DNA from: Amoebidium appalachense
Taxonomy: Eukaryota > Ichthyosporea
Assembly: GCA_963693365.1 (NCBI GenBank)
Contig: CAVNZM010000009.1
Span: 8,432,001 to 8,496,000, forward strand
Direction: 5' to 3'
DNA: 64,000 bases
Under the pieces are notes generated by a model that made no database searches, was not told where the DNA came from, and saw only the letters and a program-made list of their open reading frames with translations. The position numbers and the translations under genes were made by a program. Positions 55,100 through 64,000 of this stretch are shown piece by piece (position 1 is the stretch's first letter; each line of letters starts with the position of its first letter).

Positions 55100-56355
55100 T
55101 TGTTTTCTTGCGTTCGAAAAAAACGAAAAATATATAAAAGTCGGTGATAAAGGAGACCAACAAAAGACGTGTGATTTCCAAACGTAGCTTGGAGTGTGAA
55201 GATGGGAAAAGCAGGGGGTGGCTATGGGAGTGGGTGGGAAACAGTGCCTTGAGTTTAAGGTATGATAGGAAAAGGAGATAAAACAAGGAGTACTGCCTAT
55301 ATATTCAACGCAGATGACAGGAAACCCCTAAAGGGGGTTTGTCCTCCAAACCACATGGACAACAGCGAATATGCTTGGTTGCTTGTATCGCTAGCACTCA
55401 CGGCTTGCTTGTTTTGCATGTACTAAGCTATGCTTGGGCACTGTTGAGTGAGTCTGCCTTGATTCTACTCAACGTTTTTTTATAGTTTCTACATAGCCGT
55501 CATGTATATATGACACTTGTAATGCATAAAAAAAGTGAATTTGTTTTGTTGTTGTTGGCTATCCTCTCCCTCCGCGAAAATGTCTGTGAACTCTTGGTTG
55601 ACTTCGTAGCCCGGCCAGTCAGGATGTCTCGTGCCAACGGCGTCTAATCTAAGCAGGAAAAAAATGGTGCTCTTTCTATTTTCCCCTGCAATGATGTATA
55701 ACAAGAAAAGCCAAGCACATGAATTCAAAGAAAACTGTCATATAAGTTTGCCACTTTCTTTGAAAGAAGTTGTGACGGTTATAGCCGAATGGCGGGGAGT
55801 TTCGCGGCCTAACACCAACACTAAATCATAAACTTGCAATCGCATAATCGGACATAATCGATCAAGCGGCTAATGCAACCCAAATTAGTCACCCTCCCGC
55901 CGTCCTTCTCGGCCACACCACGACCACAAGCAAGCTATTCTAAATACTCTGGCCCGGCTGGTACTGCATGTCGTGCTGGCTCTAGGCCTTCGCGCATGTA
56001 TGGGTTTGCACCCTGCATTGCAAGGTGAGACGACGACTGGACCCACATCATGGCAAGATGACATCCGAGATGACCAACACCATAACCCTCACCATGGCAA
56101 CATGGCATCCGAGATGACCATGACCAAATTGTAAATCAGCGCAGCAGTTATCTTTCTTACTGTGCAGGTGCACACATGTGCTACTTTTTTTTCGGTCCTT
56201 TTTGTGCGTGTGCCTACCTGACATGCTACCCCAGCGGGGTCAAAGGTTGGATAAGACACGGCTTTTGTGCGTGTGGAGAGGGCGGGGGGGAGGGGGAGAG
56301 AGAGAAAGACAGAGGGAGGGGGGGAGGGGGGAGGGGTTGAGAGGGGTTGAGAAGG

Positions 56356-56394
<39 letters not shown>

Positions 56395-56658
56395 GGGGGG
56401 GGGGGGGGGGGGGAGGGAAAGGTTGGACGTGGTTACGTTCAGTATGGGTGTAGAGCGGGACCTTGTGAACGATACTAGTAGAGATTTTGGGATAGTACAT
56501 TGGCAAATACATAGTGAATGCTGGAGATTGGCATAATAAGATTGGCAAAACGAGATGATCGTGAATGGAAGGAGACTTTTTTTCAGTCAATGACGGGCCT
56601 AGCCTGAACCGCTCACGAGGGTATAAGCATATGAAGTGTTGGGATTATTTTTGGGGGG

Positions 56659-56690
<32 letters not shown>

Positions 56691-56825
56691 GCTGGGGGCA
56701 TATGGCAAAGTCTTCGGGAAAAATCTGTATATGTAGTGAAGAGAAGTGATGAACTTAACTTGTACGTGCAGGTCTTTTACCTTCTTGTTGAGTTACGTGG
56801 GGGGGGGGGAGGGGAGGGGGGAAAA

Positions 56826-56863
<38 letters not shown>

Positions 56864-57141
56864 CACTGAGGCAACAGCAAACCTGTGCATGCAGCTACAA
56901 AACCAACAACAGAGTTCGTACTGCACGTGACACTATGTGTGGCTGGAGCAGACAGTAAATGTATGAAATTAAGCAGCCGTGGCGTCGCTTTCAACGACAT
57001 GTCGTTTTCAACTTGAAATTGTGTACGGGCACATGTTCTGCAGGTTTGCGCGCGCAAACAGTCCCCTCCTTCCCCCCCCATCCCCCCTTTCCCCCCCCCC
57101 CCCCCCCCTCCCCCCCCCCCCCCCTCCCTCCCCCCCCCCCT

Positions 57142-57173
<32 letters not shown>

Positions 57174-57210
57174 CCAACACTTACCCAAAAAGATGTGCAC
57201 GTACACAAAA
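55100..57210. other. Upstream of the THAP gene; no supported gene
   Basis: 55.1-56.2 kb is unique. A short tandem text, ATCCGAGATGACCA..., recurs near 56065 and 56107. From 56.28 kb G runs dominate (56358-56414, 56655-56691, 56827-56862). C runs occupy 57080-57170. Small frames exist but none resembles a family. Confidence 0.55.
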
Positions 57211-57215
57211 TCATA

Positions 57216-57727
57216 CAGTCACCGCACGTTATAGCGCCCCCAGTATACAGCACACCCCCCTCAATATAGCGCCCCCCCCGGGATGTCACCAATCGACTCC
57301 ACTATTGAATCTATACTTGATAGGCACCTTATATAGCGCCATCCACGATATAGAGCCCCCAGCGGATGAAGCGCTATCATATGAACCTATATAAGAAAAA
57401 GCGATGCGATATAGCCCCACCCATCATCAGGGAGACCCTATGATGGTTGTTTTCGATAGGCTGTGGGGGCGCTGTGGGGGCTAAAGTTGTGGCAATTGTG
57501 GTGGTTGTGGTGGTTGTGGTGGTTGTGGTGGTTGTTGGGGGCTGTGTAGGCTTTTTTTGGTGTAGGCGGGGTGATGCTGGTGGGCAGGCGGGGTGATGTA
57601 GGAATAAACAAATTGGGTTCTCCCAGGATTCGAACATGGACACATTACTATATAGCGTCCAGTATAACGCCCCCCCGGAGTGTAACCAGGGGGGGGGGGG
57701 GGGGGGGGTTATATCGAGCGGTGACTG
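57216..57727. mobile_element. MITE with CAGT/ACTG terminal inverted repeats and TA target duplication (Tc1/mariner, pogo-like)
   Basis: The left end reads CAGTCACCGCACGTTATAGC and the inverted right end reads CAGTCACCGCTCGATATAAC. The match is about 21 of 24 bases. TA flanks both ends (57214-57215 and 57728-57729), the target duplication of Tc1/mariner/pogo elements. Inside, TATAGCGCCCCC-like motifs recur at about 57229, 57267, 57330, 57349, 57408, 57649 and 57663. The 512-bp element is too short for a transposase and none is encoded, so it is a non-autonomous element. Confidence 0.8.
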
Positions 57728-57729
57728 TA

Positions 57730-59080
<1,351 letters not shown>

Positions 59081-59089
59081 TGGTAGGGT

Positions 59090-59260
59090 TCATTGGTGTT
59101 TGGTGGGGTTTTCGTGGGCGGCAGAGTCCTCGCAGGGGCCACACAGGTCGCAGTTGGGGCACACGGCACACTTGAAGTGCACACCCATAAGGGGGGACAT
59201 TCCGCAGCCGTCACACTCGACGTTTGGATGCTGGGGGACGGTGGGTACTTTGGCGGCCAT
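59090..59260 (-). CDS. 56-residue ZZ-type zinc-finger protein
   Basis: ZZ zinc fingers bind two zinc ions and usually recognise peptide N-termini or histone tails. This small frame starts ATGGCCGCC and reads HPNVECDGCGMSPLMGVHFK, then CAVCPNCDLCGPCEDSAAHE and a short tail before TGA. Cys16/Cys19, Cys31/Cys34, Cys40/Cys43 and His49/His55 give the full ZZ ligand set, and an extra Cys37 replaces the usual Tyr. The start follows an A-rich stretch. It is either a free-standing minimal ZZ protein or the last exon of a larger gene whose other exons I could not find. No other domain is attached in this frame. Confidence 0.6.
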   Translation of the reverse strand: MAAKVPTVPQHPNVECDGCGMSPLMGVHFKCAVCPNCDLCGPCEDSAAHENPTKHQ

Positions 59261-59735
59261 CTTGAGTTTTTTTTTTTTTTTGGCTTTTGTTTTGGTGTAC
59301 GTTTGAATGAGCTGGTGAAATAATTGTTCTGGTCAGCGGGCAGCTTCGAGGATTTTATACCCGTGGGTGCCAAGATCTGCCCAATCCCGAAACGATACTT
59401 TGTCCATATCGTAAATGCGTTTCGCACATTCCATCAATACCATGGCCATGGGCCATGTGCATTTTTGAATTCGAGATTTTACTTTATGCAGTTGCCAGCA
59501 GCCACGCAGCAGAGTTGACTACACTGAAAACTCCTTTGTAGGCCGGCATCTCTAATTATGCATAGGTTTACGATTTTCCTTTTTTCATTCTCCTCAAAAT
59601 AATGATCCATATCATCTTTAGGTGCCACCTAAACCTCGAGGTTAGGCGAGATGTCGATCTAAACTTCTAAAGGAGAATGCAAAGCTCTCCCTATATAAAC
59701 TTCAGCCACAAGTTTAAATTTAGCCAACGTTGTCG

Positions 59736-60530
59736 TTTTTTTTTTTTTTTTTTAATGACTTTATTGAGAAGCTCATCCGGAGAAGCATTCGAGATATCAC
59801 AGATATCTCAGAGAAGAAAGACAAAAAACCTTACTCTCGGAAACGGAGGAGATCGACTAAGATAATCATATACCCGAGAAAACTCATTAAACATACGGTG
59901 ATTTAACAGATATATAGTCAATAGGAGTAATATCAGGATTATCTAAGTAAGCTAATCGTATAAGTTCGAACGGAATAATCTGAGATAAATAAATACTATT
60001 CTATCTAGATGTTTGCGAGAAAGAGGTTCTGCACAAAAGTGGCACAAACATTTATGGAAACAAAGATTACAACGCCAAAACAAGCACTTCCAAGCAACAT
60101 CACAAGAAGGGGTGAGAATGGCAAGATCAGAAAGTGTACATGTGGTAGGTTTACGAGAAGAAGGAGAAATATAAGTAGCTAATTTACATAACGCTTGCAA
60201 ACAAAATAAACGAGTCTCTACAATAAAAAGAAGCACAGGCTCGAGAGCCCGACCGCAATACTCTTTATCACCAGGATGAAGCAAAGGGTATTGAGTATCA
60301 AACCAAGTAACATACTGCTGATAAATAGTGAAAGAGAAAAATAAAGAAGAGATATATTTAAAAGGATATCTCGGAATGGGAGATAGATTGGGGATGGGAC
60401 ATTTCGCACGAACATTAGAAATGGGAACAGGAGCTAAAGAGGTTTTATTTGTGGAAATTATTGACATAAATATTTTTCTGGGTAAACACGTAGGATGGGT
60501 GTCCGATATCAACAGACTTCGTTTCATGTC
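59736..60530 (-). mobile_element. Poly(A)-tailed retrocopy
   Basis: On the minus strand a reading frame (from 60527) is followed by AATAAA (59760-59765), then 18 A residues (59753-59736). This is the signature of a reverse-transcribed polyadenylated RNA. The segment is AT-rich and free of introns. Target duplications were not evident. The family of the parent transcript is unknown. Confidence 0.55.
59952..60527 (-). CDS. Unrecognised 191-residue frame on the retrocopy
   Basis: The frame starts MKRSLLISDTHPTC and ends LRLFRSNLYD. A Cys-rich block (about residues 147-165: WKCLFWRCNLCFHKCLCHFC) could bind zinc. Just past about 60000 a second frame stays open to about 59898 and looks more protein-like (PFELIRLAYLDNPDITPIDY), so a frame change near 60000 may have shortened the protein. 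I do not recognise the family. Base composition is clearly more AT-rich than the DIRS genes next to it. Confidence 0.4.
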   Translation of the reverse strand: MKRSLLISDTHPTCLPRKIFMSIISTNKTSLAPVPISNVRAKCPIPNLSPIPRYPFKYISSLFFSFTIYQQYVTWFDTQYPLLHPGDKEYCGRALEPVLLFIVETRLFCLQALCKLATYISPSSRKPTTCTLSDLAILTPSCDVAWKCLFWRCNLCFHKCLCHFCAEPLSRKHLDRIVFIYLRLFRSNLYD

Positions 60531-60571
60531 TTAGCAGTTCGCGTTCGGCTGCCCGCATACGGGCACCTATT

Positions 60572-60669
60572 AGCCGATCAAAACATCAGATTCCACAGAT
60601 CACTAGACCGAGTTTGATTGGCTCAGGATAAGATTTCACATAACACTAGATCGGTTTTGATTGGCTCAG
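60572..60669. repeat. Direct and inverted short repeats at the DIRS-like 5' end
   Basis: CACTAGACCGAGTTTGATTG GCTCAG (60601-60626) is repeated as CACTAGATCGGTTTTGATTG GCTCAG (60644-60669). AGCCGATCAAAAC (60573-60585) is an inverted copy of GTTTTGATTGGCT with one mismatch. Confidence 0.75.
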
Positions 60670-60684
60670 TTCGGTAGCCTTAGG

Positions 60685-60692
60685 TATATAAG
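60685..60692 (+). promoter_or_regulatory. TATA box of the DIRS-like element
   Basis: TATATAAG lies about 120 bases before the gag start codon, directly after the repeats. The spacing fits transcription starting near 60715. Confidence 0.5.
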
Positions 60693-60807
60693 CACGACAG
60701 TTTTTAGCAGATCAGCAAGCAACAACACATCTTCTGTGTTTAGCACCTACAGCTTTACAGCTATATTTTCTTTTTCACTCTCCCTATCTTTCCGTACGCC
60801 GGTCAGC

Positions 60808-61977
60808 ATGCCGCCGAAAAAGCGCCAGGCCTCAGCCACCGCCCCTGCCGCGGCACCCAAGCGCCTGACCCGCAGCGACCTCCGCCACAGGCTGACCAAC
60901 GCTCCCGCGGACACTGACGCGCCTCCAGCGGCCCATACCACCACGGACCCGGACCCGCCGGCTAGTCTCCCCTCCCCTCCTGAAGTCCCCCCTCAGGCCC
61001 CGCCGTCCCCGCAGATGACTTCTCAAGACGCCGTCCTTGCCGCCCTCACCGCCATCAGCACCCAGATGGCTGGCGTCCTGGCTGCTCTCACCAACCGCGA
61101 CCCTCCCGCGCCCCCCGCCGCGCCCTCCGCACCCGGGGAGGTTTCCCCGGGGCTGCATCTCGGCCCTGACCTAGACCTACCTGCCCTGCCCGCGCCCCCC
61201 ATCACAGGTGAGAACACTGGCGACATTCAGCCGGGCACACTCCCGCTTCCCCCCGCGGATGTGCTGGCAGATTTGCGCGCCAATCGTTTCGTCGACCTGT
61301 ATAAGTTCACCCCCGCCGCCCTCCTGGCCCCATCCAAGAAAGGTCAGCATCTGCGCATGGCCGACGACGGCAGCATCGAGACTTTTCGCCAAGACAAACC
61401 CGTTCCCCTGCGTTCACTCGTCATTTGGATCCAAGCTTGGACCCATTACATGGCCGCCAAGCACCACCTCGGCCTCCCCACGGACAAAGACGTACTTTGG
61501 ACTCAGCACGTCACTCGCCTCAGCACCCGATACCCGTGGGCCCAGATCCACAACTATGACGTATACGCCCGAACCGTTGCCCACCAGCAGGGTCGGGCTC
61601 CGATCGAGTGTCCCAACCTGCTCGCCCAACTCCACCAGGATCTTCTCCTGCCACCCACTCTGCTCATCCCGGACGCATGTCAGCGCTGTGGCTTCCCCGA
61701 CCACCCCAGCGCGGCCTGCCCCATGTACCCCAAGCCCGGCTGTGGTCTTGACGGCTTTAAACCGCCCCACAAGCCCGGCGGGGGTCAAACCCCTAACCGC
61801 CCTGGCCCGCAACCCGGCCCGGCAAAACCGGCCCGACCCGTGGATCTACCCGCGACGCACTGCAGGAATTTCCACATTAACGGTCGGTCCTGCGCTAAGC
61901 AGCCCTGCCCCTTCTCCCACGTGTGCCCGCTCTGCTCTGGCACACACCCCCGCAAAGACTGCAAGCACAATGCCTAG
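60808..61977 (+). CDS. DIRS-like gag protein with zinc knuckles
   Basis: The 389-residue protein starts MPPKKRQ at 60808 (the open frame extends upstream without another ATG). The first third is Pro/Ala-rich, with a helical DAVLAALTAISTQMAGVLAA. The middle (about 145-290) is a globular core with LVIWIQAWTHYMAAKHHLGL. The end carries a CCHC knuckle, CQRCGFPDHPSAAC (about residues 291-304), and a second Cys/His cluster, CRNFHINGRSCAKQPCPFSH then CPLCSGTHPRKDC (about 352-386). This pairing of a CCCH-like and a CCHC-like knuckle is usual for gag of DIRS and related tyrosine-recombinase elements. It packages element RNA. There are no breaks. Confidence 0.8.
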   Translation: MPPKKRQASATAPAAAPKRLTRSDLRHRLTNAPADTDAPPAAHTTTDPDPPASLPSPPEVPPQAPPSPQMTSQDAVLAALTAISTQMAGVLAALTNRDPPAPPAAPSAPGEVSPGLHLGPDLDLPALPAPPITGENTGDIQPGTLPLPPADVLADLRANRFVDLYKFTPAALLAPSKKGQHLRMADDGSIETFRQDKPVPLRSLVIWIQAWTHYMAAKHHLGLPTDKDVLWTQHVTRLSTRYPWAQIHNYDVYARTVAHQQGRAPIECPNLLAQLHQDLLLPPTLLIPDACQRCGFPDHPSAACPMYPKPGCGLDGFKPPHKPGGGQTPNRPGPQPGPAKPARPVDLPATHCRNFHINGRSCAKQPCPFSHVCPLCSGTHPRKDCKHNA

Positions 61978-61989
61978 TCTACGCGCACA

Positions 61990-62368
61990 CCCACACACAC
62001 AGCTAGAACATAGGGGTTAGGAGCTAGGACACACGAGTACAGGGAAACGGAGCTCGGGAGAACGGGCCAATAGGGCTGAGTACAAAATTTCGCAGGCCAA
62101 CTACGGCGCCCGCGCGCGTCAAGAATAAATGTCCCTACACAAAGACGTTTATTCTGGCCACTGCACATAATTTTACCTCCCCCCCCCCCATCCCACGAGC
62201 CTCCCCCCCCCTTACACTCACCTAGCACTCCCTCCCCCCCTTCTTCTACCTCTGTGTCCGCCCACACCCCCGCGTGCTCGGGCACATTCCCTGCACAGGG
62301 CCCCGCTGCCCTCCCTGCCAACCCTCAATCGGGCCCAGCTGCCCTACTCTAACCCCCCCGGGGCCCTG

Positions 62369-62402
<34 letters not shown>

Positions 62403-62420
62403 CCCCCCCCCCCCCCCCCC
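61990..62420. other. Spacer between DIRS gag and RT, C-rich
   Basis: GC-rich spacer with several C runs (62179-62190, 62371-62420). Open frames here are low in complexity. Confidence 0.6.
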
Positions 62421-62422
62421 CG

Positions 62423-63979
62423 CTGCCGGGATATACCCGAGGGTGCCCCACCCTTGCTAACCACCCCTTCCCCCGAGGCTCAGACCCGGAGGCCCGCCCG
62501 CTGCCCCAGCACCACATTGACACCTCCCGCCTCCGGGAACTGCTGGCCTCCTACCCAGACCAATCATTCGCCGCACAACTCCTCCACGATGTCGAATTCG
62601 GTGTCGACATCGGCTATCGCGGCCCCTCCACCTCTCGGGTGGGCCCCAACCTACCCACCACCCCGGAGGCAGCTTCCGCTATCACGGCGGATATTGCCAA
62701 AGAAGTCGCCCTCGGCCACCTGCGCGGCCCCCTCTCCCCGGCCCAATTCTTTGACGAATTTCCGGTCCACCGTTCCTCCCCCATCGGCGCCGTTACCAAG
62801 AAAGGGAACCCCCCCAAGTACTGTCGAATCCACCACCTCTCCTGGCCCCGGGGTAGCAGTGTCAATGACAGCATCACCTACCCCGACGAACTTCAGTACA
62901 TTCGCGCCCGGGACGTCACCCAGCTCATTCTCGACGCAGGCCCCGGCTGCTACATGGCCGTGGCAGATGTGCAGGCTGCCTTCCGGCACATGCCCATCCG
63001 ACCAGAAGACCATCACTTAATGGCATTCAAATGGCTGGGGCATTTTTACGTTGAAACCAGACTGCCCTTCGGCCTGAAATCTAGCCCAGCCATCTCGGAA
63101 CGGATCGCGGCCACCCTACAGTGGCTGGCACACCAGCACGGTATTACCCTCATCCGCCACTACGTAGACGACTGGATTATAGTCGCCCCCACCCAAGAGC
63201 AGTGCCAACGTCACCTATCCACCTTCCTGCAACTCTGCCGAGAGCTGCACATTGCCATCTCCGAAGACAAGATGCAGGGCCCGGCTACCCGTGTCATCTT
63301 CATCGGTATCGAATTCGACTCCATCGCCATGGAGGCACGAATCCCGGCTTCCAAGCTCTCGGACCTACTCGACCTCACTTCCCACCCAAAGCCCACCATC
63401 ACCATTCGGGACCTCCAGTCCCTCCTCGGCAAACTCACCTGGTGTGCCCAGCTGGTTCCCCCCGGGAGGGCCTTCTCCCAGCGCCTATGGGCCCTTCTCC
63501 GGACCCACCCACACCTTGCCGGCCACCACCACATACGACTGACTGCTGCCGCCCGGGCCGACATAGCCGAATGGCACCAGTTCCTCACATCATGGAATGG
63601 GGTGCACCTCATCACACCCCCCACATACACTACCCTGGCCACCGATGCTGCCGGATCGGTGGGTCTAGGAGGCCACTGGCTCGACCAATGGTTCTTCATG
63701 CCCTGGTCCCCCTCCACCCAAGCCCTCTATGCTCATGAGGGTAAACTCGGTTCTTCCGTCATCGAACTCCTGGCCATCGCAGCCGCCGTGGCCCTCTGGG
63801 CCCCCTCCTGGTCCACCCACCATGTCCGTATTTTATGCGACAACACGGGTGCTGTGTCTGACCTGCACTCCCGGTCTTCCCCCCACCCTGTGATGGCCAA
63901 ACTTATTCGGTTCATCACCCGCATGGAAATGCAATACCAGTTTACGTTACAGGCATCCTACTGTAAACAGTTGAACTAG
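62423..63979 (+). CDS. DIRS-like reverse transcriptase-RNase H (3' end broken or cut)
   Basis: The frame is open from the C run at about 62420. It has no early ATG, so it may be reached by frameshift or another start. GVDIGYRGP and SPIGAVTKKGNPPKYCRIHH are typical DIRS RT text. Then come SVNDSITYPDE, MAVADVQAAFRHMPI (motif A), LPFGLKSSPAISERI (motif B) and HYVDDWIIVA (catalytic YVDD, 63161-63172). RNase H follows, with Asp in TDAAGSVGLGG (63644), Glu in IELLAIAAAVALW and Asp in LCDNTGAV (63838). The frame stops at TAG (63977-63979). Reading past it with a one-base shift gives an L-x-DKAEN end like the usual ADxLSR, so the stop may be a lesion. Downstream genes are outside the window. Confidence 0.82.
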   Translation: MPGYTRGCPTLANHPFPRGSDPEARPLPQHHIDTSRLRELLASYPDQSFAAQLLHDVEFGVDIGYRGPSTSRVGPNLPTTPEAASAITADIAKEVALGHLRGPLSPAQFFDEFPVHRSSPIGAVTKKGNPPKYCRIHHLSWPRGSSVNDSITYPDELQYIRARDVTQLILDAGPGCYMAVADVQAAFRHMPIRPEDHHLMAFKWLGHFYVETRLPFGLKSSPAISERIAATLQWLAHQHGITLIRHYVDDWIIVAPTQEQCQRHLSTFLQLCRELHIAISEDKMQGPATRVIFIGIEFDSIAMEARIPASKLSDLLDLTSHPKPTITIRDLQSLLGKLTWCAQLVPPGRAFSQRLWALLRTHPHLAGHHHIRLTAAARADIAEWHQFLTSWNGVHLITPPTYTTLATDAAGSVGLGGHWLDQWFFMPWSPSTQALYAHEGKLGSSVIELLAIAAAVALWAPSWSTHHVRILCDNTGAVSDLHSRSSPHPVMAKLIRFITRMEMQYQFTLQASYCKQLN

Positions 63980-64000
63980 TTGGGATAAGGCAGAGAACAA

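Larger units (their letters stand above)
60541..64000 (+). mobile_element. DIRS-like retrotransposon, 5' part (gag, RT-RNase H; truncated by window end)
   Basis: A Cys/His-rich gag and an RT-RNase H of DIRS type lie in order on the plus strand, GC-rich compared with the surroundings. No aspartic protease or integrase is seen. In DIRS elements integration is done by a tyrosine recombinase, which would lie beyond 64000. The element appears to begin near the direct and inverted repeats at 60570-60670. Confidence 0.8.

Overview
The window looks like a slice of a nuclear genome from an intron-rich eukaryote, probably an opisthokont and quite possibly a unicellular holozoan. The reasons are short conserved exons with GT-AG borders, a monofunctional dihydrofolate reductase of about 185 residues with no thymidylate synthase attached, a metazoan-style TADA1 subunit of SAGA, an ABCA transporter and a THAP zinc finger. 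The standard genetic code fits every exon. The species cannot be named from sequence alone. More than half of the window is simple sequence: runs of G or C up to 56 bases, (GT/CA)n up to about 200 bases and (GA/CT)n up to about 225 bases. Most apparent long reading frames are translations of these repeats. The real genes were found by joining short exons whose phases and protein family signatures agree.

Layout, left to right. 1-9.5 kb, minus strand: the first 13 exons of an ABCA-family transporter, which runs off the left edge. 13.4-15.5 kb, minus: exons of a second ABCA-type ATP-binding domain and a likely terminal exon, perhaps the remains of a tandem gene. 16.7-17.7 kb, plus: a broken RAP-domain (FASTK-like) gene. 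20.2-30.1 kb, minus: a complete seven-exon TADA1 gene. 33.1-33.7 kb, plus: an intronless Qbc-SNARE (SNAP-25/29 type). 36.2-37.7 kb, minus: intronless UDP-N-acetylglucosamine pyrophosphorylase. 40.2-50.1 kb, minus: a five-exon DHFR gene. 54.2-55.1 kb, minus: an intronless THAP-domain protein. 59.1 kb, minus: a 56-residue ZZ zinc-finger frame.

Mobile DNA is varied. DHFR intron 3 holds a decayed Penelope-like retroelement whose GIY-YIG nuclease lies upstream of the reverse transcriptase, the permuted order reported for the Naiad/Chlamys clade. The same intron and TADA1 intron 4 carry near-identical 1.4-kb repeats. A 512-bp MITE with TA target duplication and CAGT...ACTG ends lies at 57.2-57.7 kb. 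A poly(A)-tailed retrocopy lies at 59.7-60.5 kb. A DIRS-like retrotransposon (gag, then RT-RNase H) fills the right end and leaves the window before any tyrosine recombinase.

The host genes do not form one pathway. The clearest shared theme is architecture. Long genes have tiny exons in introns made of microsatellites, which sometimes supply the splice acceptor itself. The intronless genes sit in islands free of repeats.
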